Part shown: in pieces, positions 1 to 8,176 of the stretch
Position numbering within the stretch: position 1 is the first letter of the stretch
How the letters are laid out: each line of letters starts with the position of its first letter
Assembly (NCBI RefSeq): GCF_001894865.1
Contig: NZ_BCXA01000032.1
Location: 43,516 to 107,515 of the forward strand
Reading direction: 5' to 3'
DNA: 64,000 nucleotides
Origin: Rhodococcus maanshanensis NBRC 100610
GTDB lineage: Bacteria > Actinomycetota > Actinomycetes > Mycobacteriales > Mycobacteriaceae
Notes under the pieces: model-generated
What the model was told of the DNA's origin: nothing
Database searches by the model: none
Seen by the model: only the letters and a program-made list of their open reading frames with translations
Translations under genes and position numbers: made by a program

Positions 1-32
1 GTTTTGAGAATGTTGATAGGGCGTGTTGTCGT

Positions 33-962
33 TCAGCCGAGTGCCACGGGAAGTAGGCCGCGCGGAGTCTCCTGAGTGATCTGGTTCAACGCCGACTTGA
101 GCGTCGGGTATTTGAACCGGAAGCCGGTATCTGCGAGCACAGCCGGGTCGACCCAACGGCTCTTGAGTACCAGCTCAGCCTCGGTGCGGATGATCCGTGC
201 GCCGAGTTCCAGCATCCAGTCGGGTGTCGGTAACCCGCGCTGTCGACCCAGAGCAGTTCGCATCTCACGCATCATCTGGTCGTTGGTCACCGGGACCGGC
301 GCTGCGATGTTGACCGGCCCAGAGATGTCCTGGTGTTCGAAGACATGGGTGATCGAGCGAACGACATCCTCAACGTGCACCCAACTGAACATCTGCCCAC
401 CATCGCCCATCTTGCCGCCGAAGCCCAGGCGGGTCAGATTGATGATGGGGTTGATCGCCCCGCCGCCGGCGCCGAGCACGATCGACATCCGGAGCGCGAC
501 CTTGCGGATGGGTGTTGGTGCATCGGATAGCTCCTGCTCCCAGGCTCGTGCGACGGCCACCGAGAATCCCTTGCCTAGCTCGCCGGTCGCCTCGTCCATC
601 GGTCGATCACGAGCATCTCGGTAGATCGTGCCGGTGCTGGCATTTGCCCACAGCGACGGAGGCTGCGGCGTGCGGGCCAGTGCACGACCAAGCAAGGCGG
701 TGGTTTCCACCCGTGATGAGAAGATCTCATCGGCATTGCGTTTGTTGTAGCGGCAGCTCACCGAACGGCCGGCGAGGTTGACGACCAGATCTGCGCCGCT
801 GAGAACATCGACGACACTTTGCTCATCGGACCAGGTCGCATCGCTCACGCCGCCTCGGCCGATCGTCCGCACCGCGACCTCGCCCGCTTCGAGCGATCGG
901 CGAAGGTACTGCCCGATGTAACCCGAAGCGCCGCAAATGACGACGCTGTTCATAGTGCTCAT
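33..962 (-). CDS. TIGR01777-family NAD(P)-dependent epimerase (SDR superfamily)
   Basis: This 309-residue protein belongs to the extended short-chain dehydrogenase group known as TIGR01777/SDR39U1, whose physiological substrate is unknown. The N-terminus carries the Rossmann motif GASGYIG at about residues 11-17, followed by the family-typical DLVVNLAGRSV segment near residue 60. The C-terminal part (GLPTPDWMLELGARIIRTEAELVLKS, read in pieces) fits the DUF1731 cap that ends these proteins. Length is normal. Its ATG overlaps the stop of the upstream TetR gene by 4 bases (ATGA), so the two are probably translationally coupled and co-repressed. Family assignment is secure; substrate is not predictable. 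Confidence 0.9.
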   Translation of the reverse strand: MSTMNSVVICGASGYIGQYLRRSLEAGEVAVRTIGRGGVSDATWSDEQSVVDVLSGADLVVNLAGRSVSCRYNKRNADEIFSSRVETTALLGRALARTPQPPSLWANASTGTIYRDARDRPMDEATGELGKGFSVAVARAWEQELSDAPTPIRKVALRMSIVLGAGGGAINPIINLTRLGFGGKMGDGGQMFSWVHVEDVVRSITHVFEHQDISGPVNIAAPVPVTNDQMMREMRTALGRQRGLPTPDWMLELGARIIRTEAELVLKSRWVDPAVLADTGFRFKYPTLKSALNQITQETPRGLLPVALG

Positions 963-1636
963 CGCGTTGTGACTCCTTCTCTGACACCGATATTGGCCAT
1001 CAACTTGGCGACGTCGCCGACGATGCCCCGGGCAACTGGCAACCGGGCGAGCTTGACTGCCTTGGCGACCACAGGGGAAAGACCGTCGATCAGCGCACGG
1101 GTGCGCGTCTGCTCGGGAGACGAATCAGTGACCCAGTGCAACGTCACACCGAGATACGCGAGCCACAGAAGTGCGGGGAGCTGCTTCTCCAATGACGGCG
1201 GCGTCTTCTGACGCGAGGCAACCAGAACATCGCGCATCAGATCGATGGCCATCGCCCGCGCGTCGGTCGACTCGACCGAAAACGGGCTAGATCGCGATGT
1301 GGTCGGCAGGGCACTCTGCAGAAATGTGCCGCCGAAGCCGTGATAAGGAGCCATGACATCGAGTCCGGAGTGCAGGACCGTCCTCAAGTTCTCCTCGAGT
1401 GAGCCACCCTCACGCAGGAGCGGCAGCACCCGATCACGGTGATCGCGCTGGATCACCAGATACAGCTCATGAACGAGCTCGTCCTTGCTGGCGAAGTAGT
1501 AGTAGGCATTACCGAGCGAGACGCCTGCCTCCTTCGCGATCCGACGCATGGTCGTCGGCTGGAAGCCCTCGTCACGAAAGAGCCGCAACGCGGTCTCCAC
1601 CAGCTTCTCCCGAGTCTCGGTCCCGCGATCGCTCAT
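959..1636 (-). CDS. TetR/AcrR-family transcriptional regulator
   Basis: This 225-residue one-component repressor has an N-terminal TetR helix-turn-helix at about residues 10-55 (TTMRRIAKEAGVSLGNAYYY) and an all-alpha C-terminal ligand domain. It heads a two-gene unit with the epimerase, with a 4-base ATGA overlap. Two near-identical inverted repeats lie 14-60 bases upstream of its start, the usual arrangement for autorepression. The helix-turn-helix does not look like the gamma-butyrolactone receptor subgroup, so I do not link it to the AfsA-like gene downstream. Ligand unknown. Confidence 0.93.
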   Translation of the reverse strand: MSDRGTETREKLVETALRLFRDEGFQPTTMRRIAKEAGVSLGNAYYYFASKDELVHELYLVIQRDHRDRVLPLLREGGSLEENLRTVLHSGLDVMAPYHGFGGTFLQSALPTTSRSSPFSVESTDARAMAIDLMRDVLVASRQKTPPSLEKQLPALLWLAYLGVTLHWVTDSSPEQTRTRALIDGLSPVVAKAVKLARLPVARGIVGDVAKLMANIGVREGVTTR

Positions 1637-1649
1637 CGCATCTCCCTAT

Positions 1650-1697
1650 TTGAACGCGTTCAACTTCAGCGTAACGCCTCATTTGAACACGTTCAAA
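1650..1697. promoter_or_regulatory. Twin TetR operator sites
   Basis: Two dyads share the form TTGAAC-N2-GTTCAA. The first, at 1650-1663, is a perfect 14-base palindrome (centre GC). The second, at 1683-1696, has centre AC and extends to TTTGAAC/GTTCAAA. Their centres are 33 bases apart, about three helical turns, so two repressor dimers could sit on the same DNA face. They lie between the TetR start and the divergent secreted-protein gene. Binding is inferred from symmetry and position. Confidence 0.75.
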
Positions 1698-1933
1698 GAG
1701 GGCAGTCGGTGCCCACCCCGTCAGGCTCGTCGGCTCATCCGCAGCGGAAGTCGGCACCGCGCTGGTGGGGCGACATATCGGCCGAATCGTGTGGCCCGCC
1801 ATAGATGGTTTGGTCGCGGTCACCGTACTGGCCCGGCGATGATCGCCGTCGCTGGAATCTGCCTCCTCTGGGTGCGGGCCCCGGTCTAGCATCGGTTCCG
1901 GTCGGCGATCACGCCGGCCGGAACGGGGGCGTT

Positions 1934-2530
1934 GTGCGGTGGTTGCTGTCGGTACTCGCGGTGCTGGGGCTGGCGGGAGTGCTGCCGTTGTCCGCTCCTG
2001 GCGTGGCTCATGCCTGCTCGTGCGTCTACGAGCCCGACGGTCCTCGGATAGTCGAGCAGGTCTCGTATGCCGCGTCGGTCTTCACCGGGACCGCGACGGC
2101 GAAGCGCGTCGAAGATCAAACCGAGTTTTACGAGTTCGATGTCCGTGAGGTGTTCGAGGGCGACGTCGGTGCTGAGACGGTGGTGTCGTCGAGTGTGCAG
2201 AGCGCTGCCTGTGGGCGCGGCTTCGATATCGGTACCGAGTATCTTGTGTTCACTTCGACATACGACACCAAGGGTGCACCGTGGTCGGTCGACAGTTGTT
2301 CGGCGACAACCGAATCGAGAAACAACCGGACTCGCGACGCTGCGGTGACCGTCTATGGGGCGCCGTTAGCAATTGATCCACAGGACCAGGTCTTTGTCTT
2401 CATCGACGACGGCGGTGAGGGCGCCGGGGACGCCGCCGGTGCATCGTGGTGGTGGAGGCTCGCCTTCGCGGGAGGTGCGGTCGTGATCGCGGGGGCACTG
2501 GTGCGCCGGTGGATCCGGTCACGCAGGTAA
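1934..2530 (+). CDS. Secreted NTR/TIMP-fold protein with C-terminal membrane anchor
   Basis: I choose the GTG at 1934 (198 residues) because it gives a clean signal peptide (RWLLSVLAVLGLAGVLPLS) followed at once by the mature N-terminus ACSCVYEPDG. A Cys-x-Cys just after the signal peptide, a later CG...G..YLVF segment and further cysteines (AACGRGF, VDSCSAT) are typical of the netrin/TIMP OB-fold. The C-terminus has a Gly/Ala-rich helix and an RRWIRSRR tail, so the protein is probably membrane-tethered outside the cell. Longer upstream starts lack a signal peptide. Whether it inhibits proteases, as animal TIMPs do, is unknown for bacterial members. Confidence 0.75.
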   Translation: MRWLLSVLAVLGLAGVLPLSAPGVAHACSCVYEPDGPRIVEQVSYAASVFTGTATAKRVEDQTEFYEFDVREVFEGDVGAETVVSSSVQSAACGRGFDIGTEYLVFTSTYDTKGAPWSVDSCSATTESRNNRTRDAAVTVYGAPLAIDPQDQVFVFIDDGGEGAGDAAGASWWWRLAFAGGAVVIAGALVRRWIRSRR

Positions 2531-2713
2531 GCGGCGGCCCCGATCCCGGCCCCGCGTTTGCCGGACTACCCACCTCACGATTGCGGCCGGCCTGCGAACA
2601 CGCTAAAGGTCCGAGGCCTGCTGCCACGGCAGGTGGCGCGTCCGGTTTCCCGGGTACACCCACAACGCTTCTACCGGGCGCGGGCATGTGGACAGTGCCC
2701 TAGCTGTGCCCGG

Positions 2714-3943
2714 TTACGGCGAGGTAATCGCGTCGCGCTCCTTGACGTGCATTCTCAGGTTTTCGCGGTAGAACGCGTATCGCTGATGATCCGCGAGCGC
2801 GGTGCGTACCTCCTCATCGGTGAATCCCGTGTGGCCCAGAAGGCACAGCCGAAGGACCCAGATCACAGACGATTCCGCGATCATCCAGTTGAGGAACTGA
2901 GCGTCGAATGTTCGCCCAGTGTTGTGATGCGCCAGGTCGTTTCGTGCCGTCTTTACCAACCTCGCCCACTCGGCGACGGGATCGGTGATATCGCTGGCAA
3001 TACGCTGGGCCATCGCGTGAAGGTCTCCGGCGCGGCCGACGTAGTCTCGCTTGCTGCCGACAATTCGCTTGTGAATCCCCTCGACGAGGGAGCACGCAAT
3101 GAGCGCGTGAACTTGGATCGCCTGCTTTTCGACCGGGTCGGCAACAGCGGCGGCGAGCCCATCCATCGTCTGTTCGATCGCCAGCCACCGCGCGACGCGC
3201 TCGAGTGTGAGAGCGTCGGGTGACAAGAGATTGCGCGGGTTGGGTGCCGACGTTGTGCACGGATCCGTGCGATCTGTCTTGACCTCCAACCAGTCCGATT
3301 GTCCGGCGTTGCGGATCTGTACCCGCGTTGGTGTCAGCTCCGCGTCGAGCGCCAGCTTCGCCAACGTCACCACGGATCGGACCGCGCGATCGGCCGAGCG
3401 GATCGACATGGTCGACGACGGCCGGAACTCCAGCCATGTCTCGCCTCCGACACGCTCACACACGATCTCGCCCGCATCATCGGACGCCGACGCGCGGTCG
3501 GGCAGGTGCGACCACCAAACCGGGCTATCGAGGACAAGCTTCACCGCGTCCAACTGGGTCGCATGCCCTTCGGTTAGATGGGCGCCAATGATGAGCGTGT
3601 ACGGGTCCCAGACTTGCTGGAGGGGCGGCGTCGTGAAGTCGAACAGATTCATCGGAGGGTGCTGGAGATAAGAATCGACACACGTCACCGGACCCAGGTC
3701 GGTGTCGCCCAAGATCAGACGGGGCACGCCGTCGGCGACGATTCGAGCTGGATCACCGCTGCGTGTGATCTGTAACCCGCCAGTCTCGGGCGTCACGGTG
3801 AATGGCGCGGCGGCCTCGTCGATCACTCGCGACTTGAGAGTGAGCCGTGCCGGCGACCCTGGCTCCCATGTCAACGCGCCATCGATGCGCTTGCTGTTGT
3901 CTTCAGAGGACCAGAACTGCCCAGGTGTTTCCAGCGATTCCAC
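2714..3943 (-). CDS. apeA: ApeA-type HEPN anti-phage protein
   Basis: This 409-residue protein has the two-part layout of the ApeA defence family. The N-terminal domain opens with GQFWSSEDNSKRIDGALTWE, matching the GxFW...GxL start of the ApeA N-terminal domain. The C-terminal helical domain carries the HEPN RNase motif RNDLAHH (Arg334 to His339, R-x4-H). ApeA homologues are single-gene abortive-infection effectors thought to cleave RNA, probably tRNA, after phage sensing. The gene stands alone between a secreted-protein gene and a relic-filled repeat, as expected for island cargo. Motif and overall plan are seen; activity is inferred. Confidence 0.8.
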   Translation of the reverse strand: MESLETPGQFWSSEDNSKRIDGALTWEPGSPARLTLKSRVIDEAAAPFTVTPETGGLQITRSGDPARIVADGVPRLILGDTDLGPVTCVDSYLQHPPMNLFDFTTPPLQQVWDPYTLIIGAHLTEGHATQLDAVKLVLDSPVWWSHLPDRASASDDAGEIVCERVGGETWLEFRPSSTMSIRSADRAVRSVVTLAKLALDAELTPTRVQIRNAGQSDWLEVKTDRTDPCTTSAPNPRNLLSPDALTLERVARWLAIEQTMDGLAAAVADPVEKQAIQVHALIACSLVEGIHKRIVGSKRDYVGRAGDLHAMAQRIASDITDPVAEWARLVKTARNDLAHHNTGRTFDAQFLNWMIAESSVIWVLRLCLLGHTGFTDEEVRTALADHQRYAFYRENLRMHVKERDAITSP

Positions 3944-4116
3944 TCGATCAAGCTACTTGCGACACCAGATCTCGCAGGCAGAACGTCGTATTTGCCGCCA
4001 TCGCAGAACACGAGGATCAGTCAGCGCTGGAGCCTGCCGGATACGAGCGCCTGCGCTGACTTCCAGACCGGGCGCCACGGCCGTCTCCGAAGGAGTCTAG
4101 AGAGGTCGTATCCGCT

Positions 4117-4132
4117 CGTTACGGTCGTAACG
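4117..4132. promoter_or_regulatory. Dyad upstream of SRAP relic
   Basis: CGTTACG-GT-CGTAACG is a perfect 7-base inverted repeat with a 2-base centre. It lies about 30 bases before the relic of the SRAP gene and may be an operator left from the original locus. No regulator can be assigned. Confidence 0.35.
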
Positions 4133-4163
4133 TGGTAGCTCATCACGAGGAGGCGACGAGACG

Positions 4164-4371
4164 GTGGATGGACGGTATGCGAGCACCAGCAGTCGCCGGA
4201 CCTGGTCGCGGCGTTCGAGGCCACCGAGACGGTCGGGGAGGAGCTGTCTCTGTCGTACAACATCGCCCCGACGAAGCGGGTGGACGTGGTGCTTGAAGGG
4301 TCGCCCAGCGACGAGCCCGGCGTCGACCCGGTCCGGCAGGTCAAACAGCACGGTGAAGTGGGGCCTTTTAC
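4164..4371 (+). pseudogene. SRAP (HMCES/YedK-like) 5' gene relic, copy 1
   Basis: The reading frame starts V-D-G-R-Y-A-S and later gives YNIAPT, the hallmark of SOS-response-associated peptidases, which crosslink to abasic sites through Cys2. Here codon 2 reads GAT instead of TGC, so the catalytic cysteine is lost. A one-base deletion after the SRR segment shifts the frame, and a second shift precedes TVKWGLL. Homology then stops at about base 4371, where a tail of an unrelated gene on the other strand begins. It cannot make an active SRAP protein. Confidence 0.75.
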
Positions 4372-4393
4372 TGGACTACGGATCGGGTCAGTG

Positions 4394-4507
4394 GATGCGC
4401 GGTGCAACTCGTCGAAGGATGACGCAACCATTTCTGTTGCCGTAGGTTCCGCGAGTTCTTTGCCGCCGAACCGATTGACTTCGTAGCTTGCGATCCGCAG
4501 GCGGCGG
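4394..4507 (-). pseudogene. 3' relic of a PD-(D/E)XK-type gene, copy 1
   Basis: On the minus strand this stretch reads RRLRIASYEVNRFGGKEL followed by a run matching ATEMVSS and FDEL. The C-terminus of the intact protein encoded at 19204-20229 reads RRLRLAGYEVYRFGGKEL, ATEMVSSFFDEL. Only about 38 codons remain; the nuclease core is absent. The relic sits tail-to-tail with the SRAP relic in both repeat copies. Confidence 0.8.
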
Positions 4508-4610
4508 TGACGTGGGATCAGTATCGCGTAGGTCGGTCAACTGGCGGATGTGCAGGCTTCCCACGGTGCGGTCTTCCTATCGTTGTCGGTGTGTCTGCGA
4601 GACTCCTCGA

Positions 4611-5194
4611 ATGGAACACATCGGGCGCGAAGCAGCAGCACTGCTCAACGAAGCTGGGGTCGAACTCGACCGCGGTCTGACCGATGCTGAGTTTTCCAAT
4701 GTTCACGAACGCTTTGGATTTCACTTCAACCCCGACCACCGAAGTCTTCTGGCGACGGCTCTACCAGTCGGCGACGGCTGGCCGGACTGGCGTAATGGCG
4801 ACGATCTCAAGCTGGGTACCTGGCTGGACCGCGTCGCCGAGGGCTTCATTTGGGATGCACTGCATCAGACACCGCCCTTCTGGCCGGCGTCGTGGGGCAA
4901 ACTGCCTTCCACATCCGAGAATGTGGCCACAACCGTGCGTCGGGAACTCGGGGCGTGGCCGCGCCTCGTCCCGATCTACGGGCACCGTTTCACGCCCGCC
5001 GCACCCTCCCCGACGGGATCGCCGGTCTTCTCGGCATGGCAGACCGACATCATCTATTACGGGGCGAACCTCGTCGAATACCTGACCAATGAGTTTCCTC
5101 TCGGTCAGGGCCGGAAGTCTCTTCGCCCATCACCGTCCGCGTGCCGTTTTGGTCCCGGTTCGTCGAGTCGGCCAACAGCGCAGAATCAATCTGA
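4611..5194 (+). pseudogene. SUKH-like (SMI1/KNR4-type) gene, copy 1, frameshifted
   Basis: The ATG at 4611 opens a 194-codon gene whose intact twin is at 18523-19107. One T is missing near base 5125 (CTCTTCG here, CTCTTTCG in copy 2), so after GQGRKSL the frame runs into unrelated residues and ends only at 5438. About 23 native C-terminal residues are lost. The preserved part has the features described for copy 2. It could be a genuine loss or a sequencing slip in a short T run. Confidence 0.7.
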
Positions 5195-5212
5195 CCGGCA
5201 CCACCGCGCGAC

Positions 5213-5392
5213 GCGGTGGTGCTCGGTATCCACAGGACCTTGGTTGCTTGGCGCAGGGTCAACCCGGTCGAGAACCTCAGGGGTGTGCATCTGCTGCAAG
5301 CACGGCAGGTGGATTGTGCACCGGTGTGGTTCGACGGCCATACCGGTCAGGTGGTGGCCCCGATCGGTGCGCTCTGCGAAGCAGCGTGGTGA
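5213..5392 (+). pseudogene. Orphan 3' gene fragment at repeat edge
   Basis: Immediately after the repeat boundary one frame reads AVVLGIHRTLVAWRRVNPVE and continues coherently to a TGA at 5390-5392, giving 59 codons ending EAAW. No start codon or upstream part is present, because the repeat abuts it directly. I read it as the tail of a gene cut off by the duplication. Family not recognised. Confidence 0.4.
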
Positions 5393-5412
5393 CCTGTCCG
5401 GTCTAGGGCCGA

Positions 5413-6126
5413 ATGGCGCGCGTGGGAATTGCCCATAATGATCTTGTCGTTCTGATCAATCGAGCCACGCCGTCCGGCATCGTCGTTTCAGCCGCCGCTC
5501 GTCGCTGCTCGGCTGGGGACGGCAGTGATACTGGCTGGGTGAGCATCACACGGTGTAGGGACCTGACCGCGGCGCGGTGGATCGAACAACGACCCGAGGA
5601 CTGGGGTCGGCTCGCCGCCCGGGGCCCGGTCTGCTTCGACAGGTACTCGAGGCTGCGGATCATCCCCGACCCGGCCTTTCCGGGGCAACGGGAGACCGAC
5701 GTCCACGTCGGTGCCGACGCCTTGCACGACACCGACCAGATCGGGGTCGTGTTGGCAGCGTTGGCGCGATACACCGAAACTCCCGACGACTGCTACTTCC
5801 TCGTCTGGGAGGGATGGCCGAGTTTCCACTCCGACGGCCCGTTCCCGAGGGTGGCTATCCCCAACCGTGGCTACTACCTCTTTCACGGCTCGCTCGCGGA
5901 CTTCCCCTACTGGAACAGTCAGTTCGAGGCGCTGCTCGGTGACAAGGACGCACCGACTCCGTCGTTCGTGTGGCCCGCAGATCGCGCTTGGTGCGTGACG
6001 TGTGACGTCGACCCCCACTTCGCCACGATCGGCGCATCCGCCGAGGCGATCGCTGCGACGTTGGCCCTGCCGGAAGTCGACGTCGTCGTCGACGACCCAG
6101 ACGTTGAGCCGCCCTACTACTGCTGA
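5413..6126 (+). CDS. Hypothetical protein, actinobacterial type
   Basis: The frame from ATG 5413 encodes 237 residues. The conserved-looking part begins near ARWIEQRPEDWGRLAARGP and includes RLRIIPDPAFPGQ, YFLVWEGWPSFH and RGYYLFHGSL, ending in a DPHFATIGAS...PPYYC tail. A GTG at 5539 would give a 195-residue protein starting just before this part and is equally plausible. There is no signal peptide or membrane segment. Proteins of this sort occur beside SMI1/KNR4-type genes, so an immunity role is possible, but I do not recognise a named domain. Confidence 0.65.
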   Translation: MARVGIAHNDLVVLINRATPSGIVVSAAARRCSAGDGSDTGWVSITRCRDLTAARWIEQRPEDWGRLAARGPVCFDRYSRLRIIPDPAFPGQRETDVHVGADALHDTDQIGVVLAALARYTETPDDCYFLVWEGWPSFHSDGPFPRVAIPNRGYYLFHGSLADFPYWNSQFEALLGDKDAPTPSFVWPADRAWCVTCDVDPHFATIGASAEAIAATLALPEVDVVVDDPDVEPPYYC

Positions 6127-6268
6127 TACCCGAAGTGCCGGGTCAGTGCTGAGGCGGGTAGGGGTCGTGGTCGGAACATCTGCGGTGCGCGTTTCACGGC
6201 TGCTCAAGTTCGGCCCGCTTGAACTGACCGGTAAGAGCTTGCGGAGGAAAGGCTGACAGACTCGCACG

Positions 6269-6670
6269 ATGGTCCCCTTCGATCACCGAGAACAAGTGTT
6301 GACCGCGACCTGGACACCGCAGGACGGGGTTCGAGTGACGTTCTCGGATTTGCCCGACCCCTGGTTGATTTCCCTGGATCGGCTTGGCCGGGATCTGAAG
6401 GTGCGTCAGTACGGCGGTGATGTCGAGCGCATCGACTGGGTAGCCGAGTACGACCCTGAGGGCGGTTGGGTGTGGCTTCTGAGCTCGGTCACGATAGCGG
6501 GCCACCGCCCGAGCGGGCTCGGAGTGAGTGGCATGGGCGCGTCTGTTGACGACGACGAGGAAAAGGTGCTGATGTCGATGGCTGACCTGGTGCAGAACGA
6601 GGTGGCGGAGTCAGGCACGGCGTGGCCATGGGGTGACGCGGTTACCGCGCAATCACTCCTACTTCAGTGA
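6269..6670 (+). CDS. Hypothetical protein (133 aa)
   Basis: A small soluble protein starting MVPFDHREQVL, with a tryptophan-rich centre (RIDWVAEYDPEGGWVWLLSS) and an acidic DDDEEKV stretch. No domain recognised. Its last 13 codons overlap the start of the AfsA-like gene in another frame, an unusually deep overlap of 38 bases. The AfsA-like protein also lacks its usual N-terminus here, so the two may have been joined by recombination. Coding is likely from composition and a clean ATG; function unknown. Confidence 0.55.
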   Translation: MVPFDHREQVLTATWTPQDGVRVTFSDLPDPWLISLDRLGRDLKVRQYGGDVERIDWVAEYDPEGGWVWLLSSVTIAGHRPSGLGVSGMGASVDDDEEKVLMSMADLVQNEVAESGTAWPWGDAVTAQSLLLQ

Positions 6671-7505
6671 TCATCGAGGCACGGCTGCGACGTACGATCC
6701 GATGCTGCTGATCGAGGTATTCCGTCAGGTTGCGATCTACTACGCCCACACCTTCGCCGGCGCTGACCGTTCGCAGAAGTTCATCTTCGGATCCGCGGAC
6801 TTCGAGATCATTGATCGCGAGACCTTCCGAATCGGGACGTGTCCCGGACACTGCACCATCATCGCGGAAGTGGTCAACGAGAAGACGCGCGACGGCGTGG
6901 TGACCGGACTGACGCTGGAGATGACCGCTTACATCGAGGGCAAGGTTGCTGCGCGCGAGGCGATGGCCTACCAGTGGATGCCCGCTGAGGTGTGGACGCG
7001 TATCCGGTGCCGTGGGCGTAATAGCCTGGGGCTGCCCGATATGCATGAAATCCCCAATGCCACACCGGTCGCTCGGATGCGACCCGGTGCAGTCGGTCGA
7101 CACAATCCGCGAAATGCGATCTTGGCCAACCCGACGTTCGACACCGCCGAAATCAGCGCCGTGACGGTGATCGACACCAATCACCCGTCCTTGTTCGATC
7201 ACGCCCTCGATCACGTGCCGGGCATGCTCCAGTTCGAGGCCGCCCGCCAGATCGCGATGGCCGCGGCGAACGCCTCGCTGGGGTTGGATACCAACCGGAT
7301 GGTGATGCATCAGCTCGAGATCAGCTTCGAGAAGTTCGGCGAGTTCGAGCTCGAGACCATCGCGCATGCTGTCGTCGAGACCGACCCGGACGGCAAGGGT
7401 GCAGTGATCGCGGCTATCCGGATTACACAGGGCGATGAGGCCATCGCCACCGGGCGCGTTCACCTCCAGGTGATGCCGGTCGACATTTGGACGATGGTCC
7501 AGTGA
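6633..7505 (+). CDS. AfsA-family double-hotdog protein (gamma-butyrolactone synthase-like)
   Basis: AfsA enzymes condense a beta-ketoacyl donor with dihydroxyacetone phosphate, the first step of gamma-butyrolactone signal synthesis. This 290-residue protein has two hotdog repeats. The first begins LPRNHSYFSDH...DPMLLIEVFRQVAI and the second has DTNHPSLFDHALDHVPGMLQ and FEAARQIAMAAA, matching the DHVPGMLxxEAxRQ signature. The GTG start at 6633 lies almost on the first motif, so roughly 40 residues usual in Streptomyces AfsA are missing. The stop overlaps the HAD gene start (GTGA). Family membership is strong; activity of the shortened first domain is uncertain. Confidence 0.85.
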   Translation: MTRLPRNHSYFSDHRGTAATYDPMLLIEVFRQVAIYYAHTFAGADRSQKFIFGSADFEIIDRETFRIGTCPGHCTIIAEVVNEKTRDGVVTGLTLEMTAYIEGKVAAREAMAYQWMPAEVWTRIRCRGRNSLGLPDMHEIPNATPVARMRPGAVGRHNPRNAILANPTFDTAEISAVTVIDTNHPSLFDHALDHVPGMLQFEAARQIAMAAANASLGLDTNRMVMHQLEISFEKFGEFELETIAHAVVETDPDGKGAVIAAIRITQGDEAIATGRVHLQVMPVDIWTMVQ

Positions 7506-8176
7506 CTCTGCGAAAGCCCTTCGTCTGGTTCGACTTCGGCGGTGTCCTTTCGCCGTCACTGCCTGAGCTCTTCGATACCTACGCCGAACGCACGGGGATC
7601 CCCTCGGTCATCCTGCAGGAGGCGATGGCTGCGGTCGCCCTTGAGTACTCGATGCCGACGCTCGCTCCCATCGAGCTCGCGGTTGTCGACGAGCGGACGT
7701 GGGTGAGGAAGCTGCACGAGGTGATCGCCCGCGAGTACCCCGGCGTTGATCTCACGCGTAGCGAGCTCGACTTCGGGCGACAGTGGTTCGATGGACACCG
7801 GGCGAACGAATCGGTTCGGCAGTTCGCGCTGGAACTCGCCACGTCCGGCATTCCGGTGGGGATCCTCAGCAACAATGTCGTCGAATGGGAGCCGTATTGG
7901 CGACCCATGGTCGGTCTCGACTGTGTTGTCACCGACGTTGTCGATTCATGCAAAGTCGGGGTCCGCAAGCCTGACCCATCCATCTTCGGCCTTGCGGCCG
8001 AGCGGAACGGCGTCTTGCCCAATGACTGCATTCTCATCGATGATATCGCCGAGAACTGCGCTGCAGCTCGTCAGTCCGGTTGGTCCGCAGTTCAGTTCGT
8101 CGACGCAGAACAGGCGATCGGCGATGTCCGCGAGCTGCTCAGCAAACGGAATGCGCTAAGTAGCCATCCGGTGTGA
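7502..8176 (+). CDS. HAD-superfamily phosphatase-like hydrolase
   Basis: I take the GTG at 7502, which overlaps the AfsA-like stop in a GTGA quartet; a TTG at 7487 is the alternative. The 224-residue protein has HAD motif I as FDFGGVLSPS, motif II in GILSNN, motif III in VRKPDPSIF and motif IV in ILIDDIAENC. The second acidic residue of motif I is replaced by Gly, as in many DxGG subfamily HADs. Butyrolactone synthesis needs a dephosphorylation step, so the coupling to the AfsA-like gene suggests it removes phosphate from that intermediate. This is inference from context. Confidence 0.85.
   Translation: MTLRKPFVWFDFGGVLSPSLPELFDTYAERTGIPSVILQEAMAAVALEYSMPTLAPIELAVVDERTWVRKLHEVIAREYPGVDLTRSELDFGRQWFDGHRANESVRQFALELATSGIPVGILSNNVVEWEPYWRPMVGLDCVVTDVVDSCKVGVRKPDPSIFGLAAERNGVLPNDCILIDDIAENCAAARQSGWSAVQFVDAEQAIGDVRELLSKRNALSSHPV

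Larger units (their letters stand above)
4256..5212. repeat. Long direct repeat, copy 1 (about 957 bp)
   Basis: This block recurs at 18168-19125 in the same orientation with an offset of 13,912 bases. I count three substitutions (two adjacent to base 4424, one near 5084) and one missing T near base 5125. It contains the end of the SRAP relic, a decayed tail of a PD-(D/E)XK-type gene and a whole SUKH-like gene. No transposase, terminal inverted repeat or target duplication is visible, so it looks like a segmental duplication rather than an insertion sequence. Confidence 0.95.

Noticed and set aside
959..1636. TetR protein as gamma-butyrolactone receptor for the AfsA-like gene
   Set aside because: Its helix-turn-helix differs from the ArpA/ScbR type, and it is coupled to an epimerase with its own operators 5 kb away.
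4256..5212. Insertion sequence explanation for the long repeat
   Set aside because: No transposase, terminal inverted repeats or target duplications; its ends fall inside relics.
5213..5438. C-terminal extension of the SUKH-like protein copy 1 to base 5438
   Set aside because: The residues after the indel have no relation to the intact copy and overlap a coherent fragment in another frame.
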